A DNA stretch of 64,000 nt from Chryseobacterium antibioticum (GTDB lineage Bacteria; Bacteroidota; Bacteroidia; Flavobacteriales; Weeksellaceae), in assembly GCF_012927325.1 (NCBI RefSeq), contig NZ_JABBGI010000012.1:62001-126000 (forward strand). The letters are read 5' to 3'. Below the pieces are notes generated by a model. The model did not search any database. It was not told the DNA's origin and saw only the letters and a list, made by a program, of their open reading frames with translations. Positions within the stretch are counted from its first letter, which is position 1; every line of letters begins with the position of its first letter. Position numbers and translations under genes: made by a program. Positions 25,677 through 34,644 of this stretch are shown in pieces.

Positions 25677-26069
25677 TTATGGTTGCTTGGTTACTGACCA
25701 GCTTCCACTCCAGTACTGCTGTTTCCATGTCCCCGACTTGGTTTCTAAACTTCCGGTCAGAACAAAACCTTTTGGAGAAGCAGAAGGGCTTATAGCAGCG
25801 CTTCCTGCGCCTTGAAGACTAGTATAGTATACTTCCTCCACATTCGTATTTACAATTCGTGTTACCTCAATACTTCCGCTTTTCGAAACATTAAGGATTA
25901 AATCTCCACTCACTTCTCCTGTAAAAGTACCTATCCATTTTCCCATGTAGGGAGAAACATAGTTTTCCTGTTCTTTTTGACGATCAATATTGTCTATAAT
26001 CTCGCTGCATGAGGCAAGAAAAAGCAATGGAACTATTATTAAAAATTTTAGCCAGTAGTTTTTTATCAT
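25677..26069 (-). CDS. Small lipoprotein of unknown function
   Basis: 130 residues, with a lipobox LLFLASC at about residues 15-21. The mature protein (about 40-130) is beta-rich with several Trp and Gly residues (YMGKWIGTFTGEVSGDLIL, WKQQYWSGSWSV), the look of a small lipocalin-like or beta-barrel domain. No family is recognised with certainty. A TATTTTTA motif about 55 nt upstream may be its -7 element. Confidence 0.75.
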   Translation of the reverse strand: MIKNYWLKFLIIVPLLFLASCSEIIDNIDRQKEQENYVSPYMGKWIGTFTGEVSGDLILNVSKSGSIEVTRIVNTNVEEVYYTSLQGAGSAAISPSASPKGFVLTGSLETKSGTWKQQYWSGSWSVTKQP

Positions 26070-26157
26070 TGGTTTGACTTTTATTATGTATTTCAGGTGA
26101 GTAAAAATACCTCTTTTTTATCTGTCTTAAAAAGAGAATTTTAAGATATTATATGCA

Positions 26158-26187
26158 AAAGCTCCGAGATTTCTCCCGGAGCTTTTT
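26158..26187. terminator. Terminator after the 26220-26765 lipoprotein gene
   Basis: AAAGCTCC (26158-26165) pairs with GGAGCTTT (26178-26185), with further pairing inside and a T-run outside. The stem resembles that at 25618. Confidence 0.8.
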
Positions 26188-26219
26188 TAATTATAAAAAA
26201 CTGAAAAGATATTTCTTAA

Positions 26220-26765
26220 TTAATTAACGTTGGTAGTCTTTACCTTAGTTTCATCAAGATTAAAGTACTTCACTACAGCATTATAGTCACTGTAATCTAC
26301 TCCTGCGTTTTTGCTTGCGCTTTTGCTTTGTGATGCAGGAACCAGTACAATTCTAAAAGTCTGGTTAGACAAATAATTGGCGATCTCCTGTGTAGACAAT
26401 CCTGTTCCAAGATTAAAATTCTGATCATCAATTCTTATTTGAACATTTTGAGAGTCAAATACGAAATTATAATCAAACTTTCTCGCTGCCGGAGAAGTAG
26501 CAGTATCTAAATATACAGTCTTAGGAATCTGCTGCCAAGCATTTCCTGCCTTTCTGTAGACTAAAACAACATCAGTCTGCTCAATGGCAATTGCCTGTGT
26601 AAATGCATAAGTATTACCGCTGGTAAATGACCCGGTTACATCTCTCATCTGTGAGTATGTATCATTATCCACTGGATTTTGTACAACAGTATCATCATCA
26701 TTATCACAACTGTAAGCAGTAAAACCTACAAATGCCAGAAATAAAAGTGGAAGAATTTTTTTCAT
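26220..26765 (-). CDS. Lipoprotein of unknown function
   Basis: 181 residues starting MKKILPLLFLAFVGFTAYSC followed by an acidic linker (DNDDDT), so an SpII lipoprotein with an Asp-rich tail after the anchor, a feature associated with surface export in Bacteroidetes. The mature part is beta-rich and contains a stretch resembling short Bacteroidetes lipoproteins annotated only as hypothetical. Divergent from the GH3 gene. Not in an operon with the 25677 gene, since a terminator lies between. Confidence 0.75.
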   Translation of the reverse strand: MKKILPLLFLAFVGFTAYSCDNDDDTVVQNPVDNDTYSQMRDVTGSFTSGNTYAFTQAIAIEQTDVVLVYRKAGNAWQQIPKTVYLDTATSPAARKFDYNFVFDSQNVQIRIDDQNFNLGTGLSTQEIANYLSNQTFRIVLVPASQSKSASKNAGVDYSDYNAVVKYFNLDETKVKTTNVN

Positions 26766-26829
26766 TTTTAGAAAGTTTAGTTATTATTTATAAATCGTAT
26801 TCAAATCATATACCAAAAGTTGCAAAAAC

Positions 26830-26862
26830 TTTGTTTTCATCATTTTTTTAATTGTATTTTTG
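26830..26862 (+). promoter_or_regulatory. Promoter for the GH3-bshA unit
   Basis: TTTG (26830-26833), 21 nt, then TATTTTTG (26855-26862), an exact -7 match, 18 nt before the ATG at 26880. It lies inside the longer TTG-started frame and so fixes the gene start at 26880. Confidence 0.75.
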
Positions 26863-26879
26863 TTCTTATTCAAAAGATC

Positions 26880-28613
26880 ATGAAGAAATTGTTATATACT
26901 TCCCTCTTTATTTTTTCATTAATAAGCTTTACAGCCAAAGCTCAATACCAGCCCAAAAACATTTCCAAAGAAGACTTGAAAAAGGCTCATCACTGGGTAG
27001 CCAAAACGTACAGGTCACTTTCTCAGAATGAAAAGCTGGGTCAGCTGTTTATTGTAGCACTTTACACCAATAAAGGTGAAGACTATATTAATCAGATCAG
27101 AAACATTGTGGTTAATGATAAGATTGGAGGACTGATTTTAATGCAGGACGATGCCGCCAGAGAAATTAATCTGGTTAATGAGTTTCAGCAAAAATCAAGA
27201 ATTCCGATGATGATCGGGATGGATGCAGAATGGGGACTGTTTCAAAGAATTGCCACAGCACACAAATTTCCATGGGCAATGACCCTTGGAGCCATACAGG
27301 ATAAAAGCCTCATTTACCAGATGTCTGCCAAGATTGCAGAAGACTGCCACAGAATGGGGATCAACTGGGATTTCGCACCAGTTGTGGATGTGAATACCAA
27401 TCCAAACAATCCGATTATTGGAAACAGAAGCTTTGGTTCAGAAGTCGATAATGTGATCAGCTCTGCTTTGTCTTATTCTAACGGACTTCAGGACAATACG
27501 ATCCTTGCTGCCATCAAGCATTTTCCAGGACATGGTGATACGAGTACAGACTCCCATCTGGATCTGCCGGTGGTTTCACATAGTTTAGAAAGACTAAATA
27601 CCGTTGAACTCGCTCCTTTTAAAGCTTTAATGGATAAAGGAATTGGTGGTGTGATGGTCGCTCATCTCTATGTTCCAAGCCTGGAATCAGGAAAAGGAAT
27701 TCCTGCGTCAGTTTCAAAGAATATCATTACAGGATTACTAAAAGATAAATTAGGATACAAAGGCTTAATTATCACCGATGCTTTAAACATGGGTGCTGTA
27801 GCCAATAAATACAAACCTGGCGAACTGGATGCACTTGCATTTAAAGCCGGAAATGATATTATGCTATTTTCTCAGGGCGTTTCGGAAGGAAAAAAATTAA
27901 TTCAGAAAAGCATTGAAAATGGTGAAATTTCACAATCAAGAGTTGAGGAAAGTGTGAAGAAAATTTTATTGACCAAATACTTTTTAGGCCTTGACAAATA
28001 CAGCCCGAAAAATCCAGAAAACGTTAATAACGACATCGATAATGATTCTCATAAAATACTGGTACAGAATCTGTACGCCAATGCTTTGACTTTGTTAAAG
28101 GATGACAAAAACCTGCTTCCTATCACTGGAAAACAAACCTATTATGTTCCTCTGGAAGAAGCTCCTTATCAGACTTTTGCCAACCAGCTGGGATCTAATG
28201 TGGTCATCAAAAAAGCCAACGAGATCAATACAATTCCTTCAGGCTCTACCGTAATCGTAGGATTCCACAAGGATAATTCAACGGCATACAAACCTTATAA
28301 AATTTCGGCAGAATCTAAGAAAGTTCTTGCTGATCTCACCAAAAATCAAAACGTTATTTTAAATGTTTTCGGAAGTGCTTACGCTTTAAAAGATATTGAT
28401 ATTTCAAAAGTATCTACAGTCCTTGTCTCTTATGAAAATAATGATGATTCAATGGCCGCTGCAGCAAATGCTCTGAACGGAAAAACAAAAATATGGGGCA
28501 GGCTGCCCGTTCTGGTTAATGACCAGCTGAAAGCAGGAATGGGAATCGATAAGGTTCCGGCTTCTGCTTCTCATGTGAACACAACAGTTTTTACAACATC
28601 AAAACAACAATAA
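26880..28613 (+). CDS. GH3 family beta-N-acetylhexosaminidase (NagZ-like), exported
   Basis: A 577-residue exported GH3 enzyme, with signal peptide about 1-21 (ending FTAKAQ). The NagZ-type signature is KHFPGHGDTSTDSH (Lys213, His214, His218, Asp220, His226), whose Asp-His pair acts as acid/base in this subgroup, and the nucleophile is Asp300 in ITDALNMG. A C-terminal GH3 domain (about 390-560) is present, unlike in short E. coli NagZ. Likely releases N-acetylglucosamine from peptidoglycan fragments in the periplasm. The bshA gene starts 4 nt after the stop, so the two form an operon although no functional link is obvious. Confidence 0.92.
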   Translation: MKKLLYTSLFIFSLISFTAKAQYQPKNISKEDLKKAHHWVAKTYRSLSQNEKLGQLFIVALYTNKGEDYINQIRNIVVNDKIGGLILMQDDAAREINLVNEFQQKSRIPMMIGMDAEWGLFQRIATAHKFPWAMTLGAIQDKSLIYQMSAKIAEDCHRMGINWDFAPVVDVNTNPNNPIIGNRSFGSEVDNVISSALSYSNGLQDNTILAAIKHFPGHGDTSTDSHLDLPVVSHSLERLNTVELAPFKALMDKGIGGVMVAHLYVPSLESGKGIPASVSKNIITGLLKDKLGYKGLIITDALNMGAVANKYKPGELDALAFKAGNDIMLFSQGVSEGKKLIQKSIENGEISQSRVEESVKKILLTKYFLGLDKYSPKNPENVNNDIDNDSHKILVQNLYANALTLLKDDKNLLPITGKQTYYVPLEEAPYQTFANQLGSNVVIKKANEINTIPSGSTVIVGFHKDNSTAYKPYKISAESKKVLADLTKNQNVILNVFGSAYALKDIDISKVSTVLVSYENNDDSMAAAANALNGKTKIWGRLPVLVNDQLKAGMGIDKVPASASHVNTTVFTTSKQQ

Positions 28614-28617
28614 TCTA

Positions 28618-29766
28618 ATGAAAATAGGCATACTTTGCTATCCAACATACGGAGGAAGCGGAATCGTAGCAACAGAACTGGGAATGTCTCTGGCCAACAA
28701 AGGCTATGAAGTTCACTTTATAAGTTCTGCGCTCCCTGCAAGACTAGACATTACCAACCCGAATATTTTTTTTCACAGGGTGAATGTACAGACCTATCCG
28801 CTTTTCCAGTATCAGCCTTATGATATTGCGCTAAGTTCGATGATTTACCGTGTTGTCAATCTATATAAGCTTGATCTGCTACACGCTCACTACGCCATTC
28901 CATACGCGTACGCTGCGTTTACAGCTAAACAGATGCTGAAGGAGGACAATAATGACGTTCCACTGGTTACTACCCTTCACGGAACCGATATTACCCTTGT
29001 AGGACAGCACCCAAGTTATAAGCACGCTGTTGAGTTTTCAATCAACCAGTCTGATGCGATCACTTCGGTTTCCCAAAGTCTGAAAAAAGATACGCTGCAG
29101 TTTTTCAATATTAAAAAAGAAATCCAGGTGATTACCAATTTTATTGATAATTCTGAATTTGATGACTGTACGGAATGTCAGAGAACACAGTTTGCGAATC
29201 CGGACGAGAAAATTTTGATCCACGTATCTAACCTTCGTCCTGTAAAACGTGTAGATGAAGTTTTGCAAATCTTCAAAAGCGTTGAGAAAAAAGTAAAATC
29301 AAAACTGATCATCATCGGTGAAGGACCGGATATGGAAAAGGTGAACCAGTTTCTGGAGGAAAATCCTGAACTTATTTCAAAGATCCGTCTGTTAGGAAAA
29401 GTAAATGATCTGTATAAGATCTTACAGCTGTCTGATGTCTTTTTACTTCCTTCCGAACAGGAAAGTTTCGGATTGGCAGCTCTTGAAGCTATGGCGGCTT
29501 ACACTCCGGTAATCAGCTCCAATGCAGGTGGAATTCCCGAAGTGAATATCCAGGGAGAAACAGGATTCTTGGCTGAGATCGGAAATGTAGAAGCAATGAG
29601 TAATTACACGATCAAATTATTGAGCAATGACGAGCTTTTAGCGACTATGAAAAAGAACGCGAAAGAACAGGCTATCAAATTTGACCTGAAAAACATTCTT
29701 CCTATCTACGAGGAAATGTACAGAACAACGATAGAAAACTTCAATAAGCAACTGACGAAAGCGTAA
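28618..29766 (+). CDS. bshA: N-acetyl-alpha-D-glucosaminyl L-malate synthase
   Basis: A 382-residue GT4-family glycosyltransferase (GT-B fold) that joins UDP-GlcNAc and L-malate, the first step of bacillithiol synthesis. Diagnostic parts are the start CYPTYGGSGIVATELG, LHAHYAIPYA, TTLHGTDITLVG, and the EX7E donor-binding motif in PSEQESFGLAALEA. Length and motifs match BshA of Firmicutes and Bacteroidetes. bshB and bshC are not in the window. Cytoplasmic. Follows the GH3 gene with only 4 nt between and ends before a clear terminator. Confidence 0.95.
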   Translation: MKIGILCYPTYGGSGIVATELGMSLANKGYEVHFISSALPARLDITNPNIFFHRVNVQTYPLFQYQPYDIALSSMIYRVVNLYKLDLLHAHYAIPYAYAAFTAKQMLKEDNNDVPLVTTLHGTDITLVGQHPSYKHAVEFSINQSDAITSVSQSLKKDTLQFFNIKKEIQVITNFIDNSEFDDCTECQRTQFANPDEKILIHVSNLRPVKRVDEVLQIFKSVEKKVKSKLIIIGEGPDMEKVNQFLEENPELISKIRLLGKVNDLYKILQLSDVFLLPSEQESFGLAALEAMAAYTPVISSNAGGIPEVNIQGETGFLAEIGNVEAMSNYTIKLLSNDELLATMKKNAKEQAIKFDLKNILPIYEEMYRTTIENFNKQLTKA

Positions 29767-29825
29767 CGAATATCTTTTAGGAAATCAATGATTTAACTGC
29801 TTTAATAAGCAAACACATATACTCT

Positions 29826-29862
29826 AATGCCTTCCATATATTGATGGAGGGCATTTTATTTT
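29826..29862 (+). terminator. Terminator after bshA
   Basis: AATGCC (29826-29831) and TCCAT pair with ATGGA and GGCATT (29850-29855) with one bulge pair, loop ATATTG, then a T-rich stretch. Confidence 0.8.
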
Positions 29863-30020
29863 TTAAAGCAAAAAAGCAATAAAAGTGAAAGAACAGAACG
29901 TAAATTTCCATTGTATAAACTGCGTTTCTATCTATATAAGATTGTGTAGTACAGAGCTGGAAAATCTTAGTATGGAGGTGGTAGAAGTATAGAATTTCTA
30001 CTATATTTATCTTCACACTT

Positions 30021-31292
30021 ATGACAGAAAAATTGCTTCAATATCTTTGGAACTATAAAGTTTTCAAACATTTTGACTTCAGGGATATTGAAGGCAACGC
30101 TGTTGAAATTCTAAACTTCGGAAAATGGAATACAAATGCAGGACCTGATTTTCTGGATGCAAAAATCAAAACCAAAGATCTGGTCATTGCCGGAAATATT
30201 GAACTGCACGTTCGCACCTCCGACTGGATTTTCCACAACCATTCCCAGGACCCCAATTACCAAAACATTATTCTGCACGTTGTCTATCAAAATGATGCAG
30301 AGATTGATGACCTTATCCGCAAAAATGTTCCGACTCTGGAGCTGAAGGATCATATTGATCAAAATATTCTCTGGAAATACGAAAAATTAATCAACGGAAC
30401 CCAATTTATTCCCTGCGAGAATATTTTTGATCCCGATAAAATCCCGGTTAATTTTCATGAAGCTACGATCATTAAAAAGCTGGATGAAAAGTCTCAGGAA
30501 TTCGAAAAAAACCTAGAATTTCACAAGAATGATTTCGAGGCCGTTCTTTTTCACAGCCTCTCCTACTCTTTCGGATTAAAAGTAAATGCCCCTATTTTCA
30601 GGCTTATCGCAGAATCTGTTGATTTCAAAGTCATCAACAGAATCCGTCAGAACGAATCGCAGCTGGAAGCGCTTCTTTTTGGCATTTCAGGATGGCTGGA
30701 AGATCCCAAAGACGGGCAGATGATGATCTGGAAAAGAGAGTTTGATTTTCTCCGAAAAAAGTTCAGTATTCCGGATCTGAAATTTCATCCGAAGTTTCTG
30801 AGACTGCGGCCGCCTAATTTCCCAACGGTTCGTCTTTCTCAGCTGGCAGATCTTTATCACAGACATCAGAATTTATTTTCAAAGATCATCAAAGCTGATC
30901 ATATCAATGAATTGTATGACGTTTTTGCCCCCGTAAAAGCTTCGGACTATTGGGATTTTCACTTTAATTTCGGAACCCTTTCAAAATTTCAGCCTAAAAC
31001 ATTAAGTAGGGATTTTATTGAACTAGTCATCCTGAATACGGTACTTCCTCTAAAATATACCTACCATAAATACCATCGTGAAGAAATTACTGATGAAATT
31101 CTGGAATTTTACAAAAATACCCCAGCTGAAAAAAATTCTATTATTTCCGGATGGAAGAAAATGGGCTTGAATGTCAAAAATGCATTGGAAAGCCAGAGTC
31201 TGATTTATCACTATAAAACCTCGTGTGAAGAAAAAAATTGCTTAAATTGCGGTATTGGATTTAAACTTTTAAAAGAATCTTCAAATGTTTGA
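30021..31292 (+). CDS. DUF2851 family protein
   Basis: A 423-residue soluble protein starting MTEKLLQYLWNYKVF, with the family-typical NTNAGPDFLDAKI and GNIELHVRTSDW stretches (residues 33-70) and a Cys motif near the C-terminus (CEEKNCLNCGIG) that could bind a metal. Matches DUF2851, widespread in Bacteroidetes; function unknown. The N-terminal segment with Glu and Asp in hydrophobic strands resembles nuclease-like folds, but I would not assign activity. It overlaps the PspC-like gene by 8 nt. Confidence 0.85.
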   Translation: MTEKLLQYLWNYKVFKHFDFRDIEGNAVEILNFGKWNTNAGPDFLDAKIKTKDLVIAGNIELHVRTSDWIFHNHSQDPNYQNIILHVVYQNDAEIDDLIRKNVPTLELKDHIDQNILWKYEKLINGTQFIPCENIFDPDKIPVNFHEATIIKKLDEKSQEFEKNLEFHKNDFEAVLFHSLSYSFGLKVNAPIFRLIAESVDFKVINRIRQNESQLEALLFGISGWLEDPKDGQMMIWKREFDFLRKKFSIPDLKFHPKFLRLRPPNFPTVRLSQLADLYHRHQNLFSKIIKADHINELYDVFAPVKASDYWDFHFNFGTLSKFQPKTLSRDFIELVILNTVLPLKYTYHKYHREEITDEILEFYKNTPAEKNSIISGWKKMGLNVKNALESQSLIYHYKTSCEEKNCLNCGIGFKLLKESSNV

Positions 31293-31506
31293 TAATATCC
31301 GCCATAAGATGGAAAGAGAATGGTTCGGTGTTCTCACGAGAACCGGAGCCAAACTAGGGATCCCTGTATCTAAATTAAGGGTCTTCTTTATCTATTCTAC
31401 TTTTGCAACAGCAGGTTTCTTCTTTTTGATCTATCTGGGACTGGCGTTCACACTCTGGATCAAAGATATTTTCATTACAAGAAGACCCAGTGTTTTTGAT
31501 TTATAA
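31285..31506 (+). CDS. PspC-domain small membrane protein
   Basis: 73 residues with a C-terminal TM segment (about 31-53: VFFIYSTFATAGFFFLIYLG) and the short amphipathic N-terminal part seen in PspC-domain proteins (GVLTRTGAKLGIPVSKLR). Such proteins are associated with envelope stress. Start overlaps the end of the DUF2851 gene by 8 nt; the broken acetyltransferase gene starts 3 nt after the stop. Confidence 0.8.
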   Translation: MFDNIRHKMEREWFGVLTRTGAKLGIPVSKLRVFFIYSTFATAGFFFLIYLGLAFTLWIKDIFITRRPSVFDL

Positions 31507-31508
31507 TT

Positions 31509-32021
31509 ATGGAATTTTTACCGATTACGTCTCCCGAAGATTATAGAGTACAGGAAATCTATAAGTCTTACTCCAGCACTTTCCCCGAAGATGAGCAAAG
31601 GGACTGAAAACAATTTACTGCTCTATTTTCAAACCCTCATGTGAAGGTAATATCTGTATTGCATGAGTCTCAGAGTATAGGATATCTTATCATCTGGGAA
31701 TTGAGTTCTTATGTTTTTGTAGAGCATTTTGAAGTTTTTGAGACATTCAGAAGTCAAAAACTGGGATCGCATATTACAGGATATCTGTTTGAAAATTACC
31801 CGAGGATTATCCTGGAAATAGAACCGGATCATTTGGGTGATGATGCCAAAAGACGGTATTCTTTCTATCAAAAAAACGGATTCACCCTGATTGACGAAAT
31901 GTATGTACAGCCGAGTTATGGTGAAGGAAAAAAGTCTTTGGATCTTTGGCTGCTGGCCAATTACACGCCTGAAAATCTAAAGAGTGTCAAAGAGGAAATT
32001 TATGATATCGTATATCACTAA
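31509..32021 (+). pseudogene. GNAT-type acetyltransferase interrupted by one in-frame TGA
   Basis: The frame from ATG at 31509 reads MEFLPITSPEDYRVQEIYKS and continues to 32021 as one protein of 170 codons except for a TGA at 31605-31607 (codon 33, between QRD and KQF). A single change from TGG (Trp) would restore it. The downstream part (from a possible GTG at 31641) holds the acetyl-CoA-binding region: GYLIIW, FEVFETFRSQKLGSHI and NYPRIILEIEP, then YQKNGF, the GNAT pattern. A restart at 31641 would give 126 residues lacking the first strand and helix. Either a true recent nonsense mutation or a sequencing error. Confidence 0.75.
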
Positions 32022-32026
32022 AATAT

Positions 32027-32060
32027 AAAAACCGCCGGAAGATTCCAGCGGTTTTATTTT
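32027..32060. terminator. Terminator between convergent genes
   Basis: AAAACCGCCGGAA (32027-32039 approximately) pairs with TTCCAGCGGTTTT (32043-32055), one mismatch, followed by a T-rich run. Confidence 0.85.
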
Positions 32061-32191
32061 TTTCTGCCCCGTAAGATTTTTGATCTGCAATTATCAATGG
32101 ATAATAACTATTTATTGTTTTTTAAATCTGTGTAATCTGCGGGAAAATAATATTTATTCCCACTAATTTCACGGACTTCAAAGATCAACTT

Positions 32192-32926
32192 TTAATTAAC
32201 TTCGTATTCCAGTTTTATGGTAATATTTGCTTCTTTTTCTTTGGAAGAAGTATTGAATGTTCCGCCATAGGAATAGTCTTCATTGGAATTAGGTTCCGTG
32301 ATCTGAATCACCCCCATTGTCGCTTTTTTAAGACTTCCCAGACTGCTTCCTGAATTCTCAGCAATTTTCTCAGCTCTTTCTTTAGCATCCTTTGTTGCAC
32401 CGGCAATCATTTCCTGTTTTACCGTTGCTAATTTAGTATAAAAATAAGATGGCGCTGAAGAGGTGAACTCGATACCACGGTTGATGATTTCTGTAATATT
32501 TCTGGAAAGATTCTCGATCTTTACCACTTCCTTACTTTCAATGGACACTTTTTGAGTAAGGTTGTATCCCGAAAATTCTCCCTGTACATAATTTCCATTG
32601 GAGTCGTTATAGCTTCTAAACTGCTTCTGGATATCTACCGAAGAAAATACAATCTCACTCTGTTTGATCCCTTTTGACACAAGATAATCATTGATGACCT
32701 TTCTGTCTATCGCTAACTCATCATAAGCTGCTTTTAAATCGGAGTTGTTTTTGGAAAAACTTCCTGACCAGGTGATCAGGTCTGAAGTAAACTGTTTTGT
32801 GCCCAATCCGGTTACAGAAATCGTATTTTCAGATTTATTTCTGTTTTTAATGGCATTTCCTAAAAAGCCGAGGCCGAGGACGAATCCCAGTGCTCCGACT
32901 GCTACTGCAATAATATTTTTATTCAT
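32192..32926 (-). CDS. SIMPL (DUF541) domain protein
   Basis: A 244-residue protein with an N-terminal TM or signal anchor (about 5-24, rich in Gly/Val/Leu) and a SIMPL domain (about 35-244): ISVTGLG at the start, repeated beta-alpha-beta units and GSSLGSLKKA towards the end. SIMPL proteins are envelope or periplasmic proteins linked in some bacteria to stress tolerance; no enzymatic activity is known. Not coupled to its neighbours. Confidence 0.88.
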   Translation of the reverse strand: MNKNIIAVAVGALGFVLGLGFLGNAIKNRNKSENTISVTGLGTKQFTSDLITWSGSFSKNNSDLKAAYDELAIDRKVINDYLVSKGIKQSEIVFSSVDIQKQFRSYNDSNGNYVQGEFSGYNLTQKVSIESKEVVKIENLSRNITEIINRGIEFTSSAPSYFYTKLATVKQEMIAGATKDAKERAEKIAENSGSSLGSLKKATMGVIQITEPNSNEDYSYGGTFNTSSKEKEANITIKLEYEVN

Positions 32927-32999
32927 AAAAAATGTGATCTGATTGATTCTGTCTAGCAGTACATCAATTTCTATTCCGATTTTTAAGAATTCTTTAACA

Positions 33000-33788
33000 T
33001 TATTCCTGCTTTTTCTGCTGTTTTAATCTTTCGAGATAGACAGGCATTGTTTCCTCCATTCTGAGTAATGCTCCTGACAGGTTTTTGGCCTTCACATAAG
33101 TTCTTACCTGAGGTTTAGCCTCAAAAGAATATTGTATAAATTCAGAAATACGCTCTTCAGGAATTCCTGCTTGCGTAAAGTATTCGTTATCTACTCTGTT
33201 TCGCACCCACATAATATGTTCCTGGAGATCATCATACCTGTATTGACGTTTCTGTCTCCTTGCTTTCCCACTGATCAGATCATAGGCACCCTGCACATCC
33301 AGTGAACCTAGAAGTATGGGCAGAAGGACTTGCTTCACCTCGGCAGGTTTTTCCCGCATCTTTCCAACAGGTTGCGGCAGACCTACCGCCTGTTGTACAA
33401 TTTCCCCTTTATCTACTTTTCCGGCCAACCGTGAATCGGTTTCCAGATCACCGGTTGGTTTTTTTACGATTTTCACTTCTCCAACGTCTGTGGGTATTGG
33501 GATCAGGGTGACCATCAGCTGAGCATTGAATCCACCGGCAGGAACCCTCGCAGAAACTCTGCTGAAATAGGCCTTCACAAACCTCAGCTCATCATTGGGA
33601 GAAGCTTCAATGGAAAACATCCCCATAAAATCGGACGATACTTTCTGGTCGGTAGACATATTGATGATAACGACAGAGCTTAAGTTTTCACCGCTGTCAT
33701 CTACGATACGCCCGGTTACAGTTTGTTGAGCAAAGACATTCATGAACGGAAAAACAAGAAAAAAAATAATTTTCTTCCACTGAGCCAT
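33000..33788 (-). CDS. Carboxypeptidase-regulatory-like domain protein (copy 1)
   Basis: About 262 residues; the start at 33788 (MAQWKKIIFF) opens directly with a signal peptide (to about residue 21, FAQQ) and is preferred to the longer ATG at 33815. An N-terminal CarboxypepD_reg-like beta-sandwich (about 22-105) shows the pattern TGRIVDDSGENLSSVVIINMS and ELRFVKAYFSR. The rest is helical and polar with many Arg/Gln. The next two genes upstream on the same strand encode paralogues with the same layout, and the spacing (43 and 6 nt) suggests one operon. Exported; role unknown. Confidence 0.82.
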   Translation of the reverse strand: MAQWKKIIFFLVFPFMNVFAQQTVTGRIVDDSGENLSSVVIINMSTDQKVSSDFMGMFSIEASPNDELRFVKAYFSRVSARVPAGGFNAQLMVTLIPIPTDVGEVKIVKKPTGDLETDSRLAGKVDKGEIVQQAVGLPQPVGKMREKPAEVKQVLLPILLGSLDVQGAYDLISGKARRQKRQYRYDDLQEHIMWVRNRVDNEYFTQAGIPEERISEFIQYSFEAKPQVRTYVKAKNLSGALLRMEETMPVYLERLKQQKKQE

Positions 33789-33831
33789 CCCGATATTTCC
33801 GCATACAAAATTCATTTCTATTCGTTAAAAA

Positions 33832-34638
33832 TTAAAGATTATCCAACTTACGGGTTTTCCTATACTCTGCAAAAGCTACTCTTAATTCATATTCCACCAC
33901 ATCAATCTTAAAGTTCTTTCTGAATTTTTTCGCCATGGTTCGGGTATCATTGGCATAGAGAAGAAACTGATCAATCTGTTCTTCACCCATTCCATATTTT
34001 GTAAGGAAGGTCAAATCAGCTTCCTGCTTGACTTTCTTGATAAAATCCTGTGTTTCTGTAAAATTGGCTTTGGTAATTTTAAGTTCTGTCGCTTTTTTGA
34101 ACAGGCCTACAGCCGCATCTAAAACCCCTAAAATACTTACCTGACCAGCACCATAATCCTGTTTAAAAGATTTTGAAATCGTATTATCCGGTAAAGCCTC
34201 ATTCATCGGACTTTTCATATACTCATCCAATTCTGACCTTAAAGAAACCACTTTTCTGGATTCATTAAGATGTTTGTTGTCTCTTTCCAGATTTCCTGTC
34301 GGCTTGTAGGTAATTTTCACTTCAGGGATCTCTATTTCTACTTTTTCAAGGCTTACCATTAAAGGAGAATTGAAATTTTCTTTTCCCATTTTCTTGTCCA
34401 TACGGTAATACCCCTCTTTCACAAATCTGAGTTCATCATTTTCTGATGCTTCAATACTAAACTTTCCCGAAGCATCACTCAGGGTACTTTTTTGGTTGGA
34501 AACATTAATGATTAAAACCGGGTTGATATTAGACTTGCCGTTATCTGTAACGATTCCGGTTGCCTGCTGCTGGGAAAAAAATTCTGCGGATATAAAAAGC
34601 GGAACTGTATAAAGACTTTGTTTAATGTAAGTTCTCAT
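33832..34638 (-). CDS. Carboxypeptidase-regulatory-like domain protein (copy 2)
   Basis: 268 residues with a signal peptide (about 1-23) and the same N-terminal beta-sandwich as its neighbours: TGIVTDNGKSNINPVLIINVSN, GKFSIEASENDELRFVKEGYYR, then VEIEIPEVKITYKPTGNLERD. The helical C-terminal part ends in a segment about a coordinated distance shorter than copy 1 and shows EQIDQFLLY, which parallels EERISEFIQY in copy 1 and KPQIEHFIGY in copy 3. The shared C-terminal block shows that the whole gene was duplicated, not only the beta domain. Confidence 0.82.
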   Translation of the reverse strand: MRTYIKQSLYTVPLFISAEFFSQQQATGIVTDNGKSNINPVLIINVSNQKSTLSDASGKFSIEASENDELRFVKEGYYRMDKKMGKENFNSPLMVSLEKVEIEIPEVKITYKPTGNLERDNKHLNESRKVVSLRSELDEYMKSPMNEALPDNTISKSFKQDYGAGQVSILGVLDAAVGLFKKATELKITKANFTETQDFIKKVKQEADLTFLTKYGMGEEQIDQFLLYANDTRTMAKKFRKNFKIDVVEYELRVAFAEYRKTRKLDNL

Positions 34639-34644
34639 TGGTGT

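Noticed and set aside
26820-26879. TTG-started extension of the GH3 gene
   Set aside because: It would contain the -33 and -7 promoter elements and place 20 residues before a clear signal peptide.
29777-30016. 79-residue minus-strand reading frame between bshA and the DUF2851 gene
   Set aside because: It overlaps the bshA terminator hairpin, has atypical composition and no recognisable domain; best explained as chance in AT-rich DNA.
31641-32021. Independent 126-residue acetyltransferase starting at GTG
   Set aside because: The missing N-terminal part is encoded in the same frame just upstream of one TGA, so a broken full-length gene is the simpler reading.
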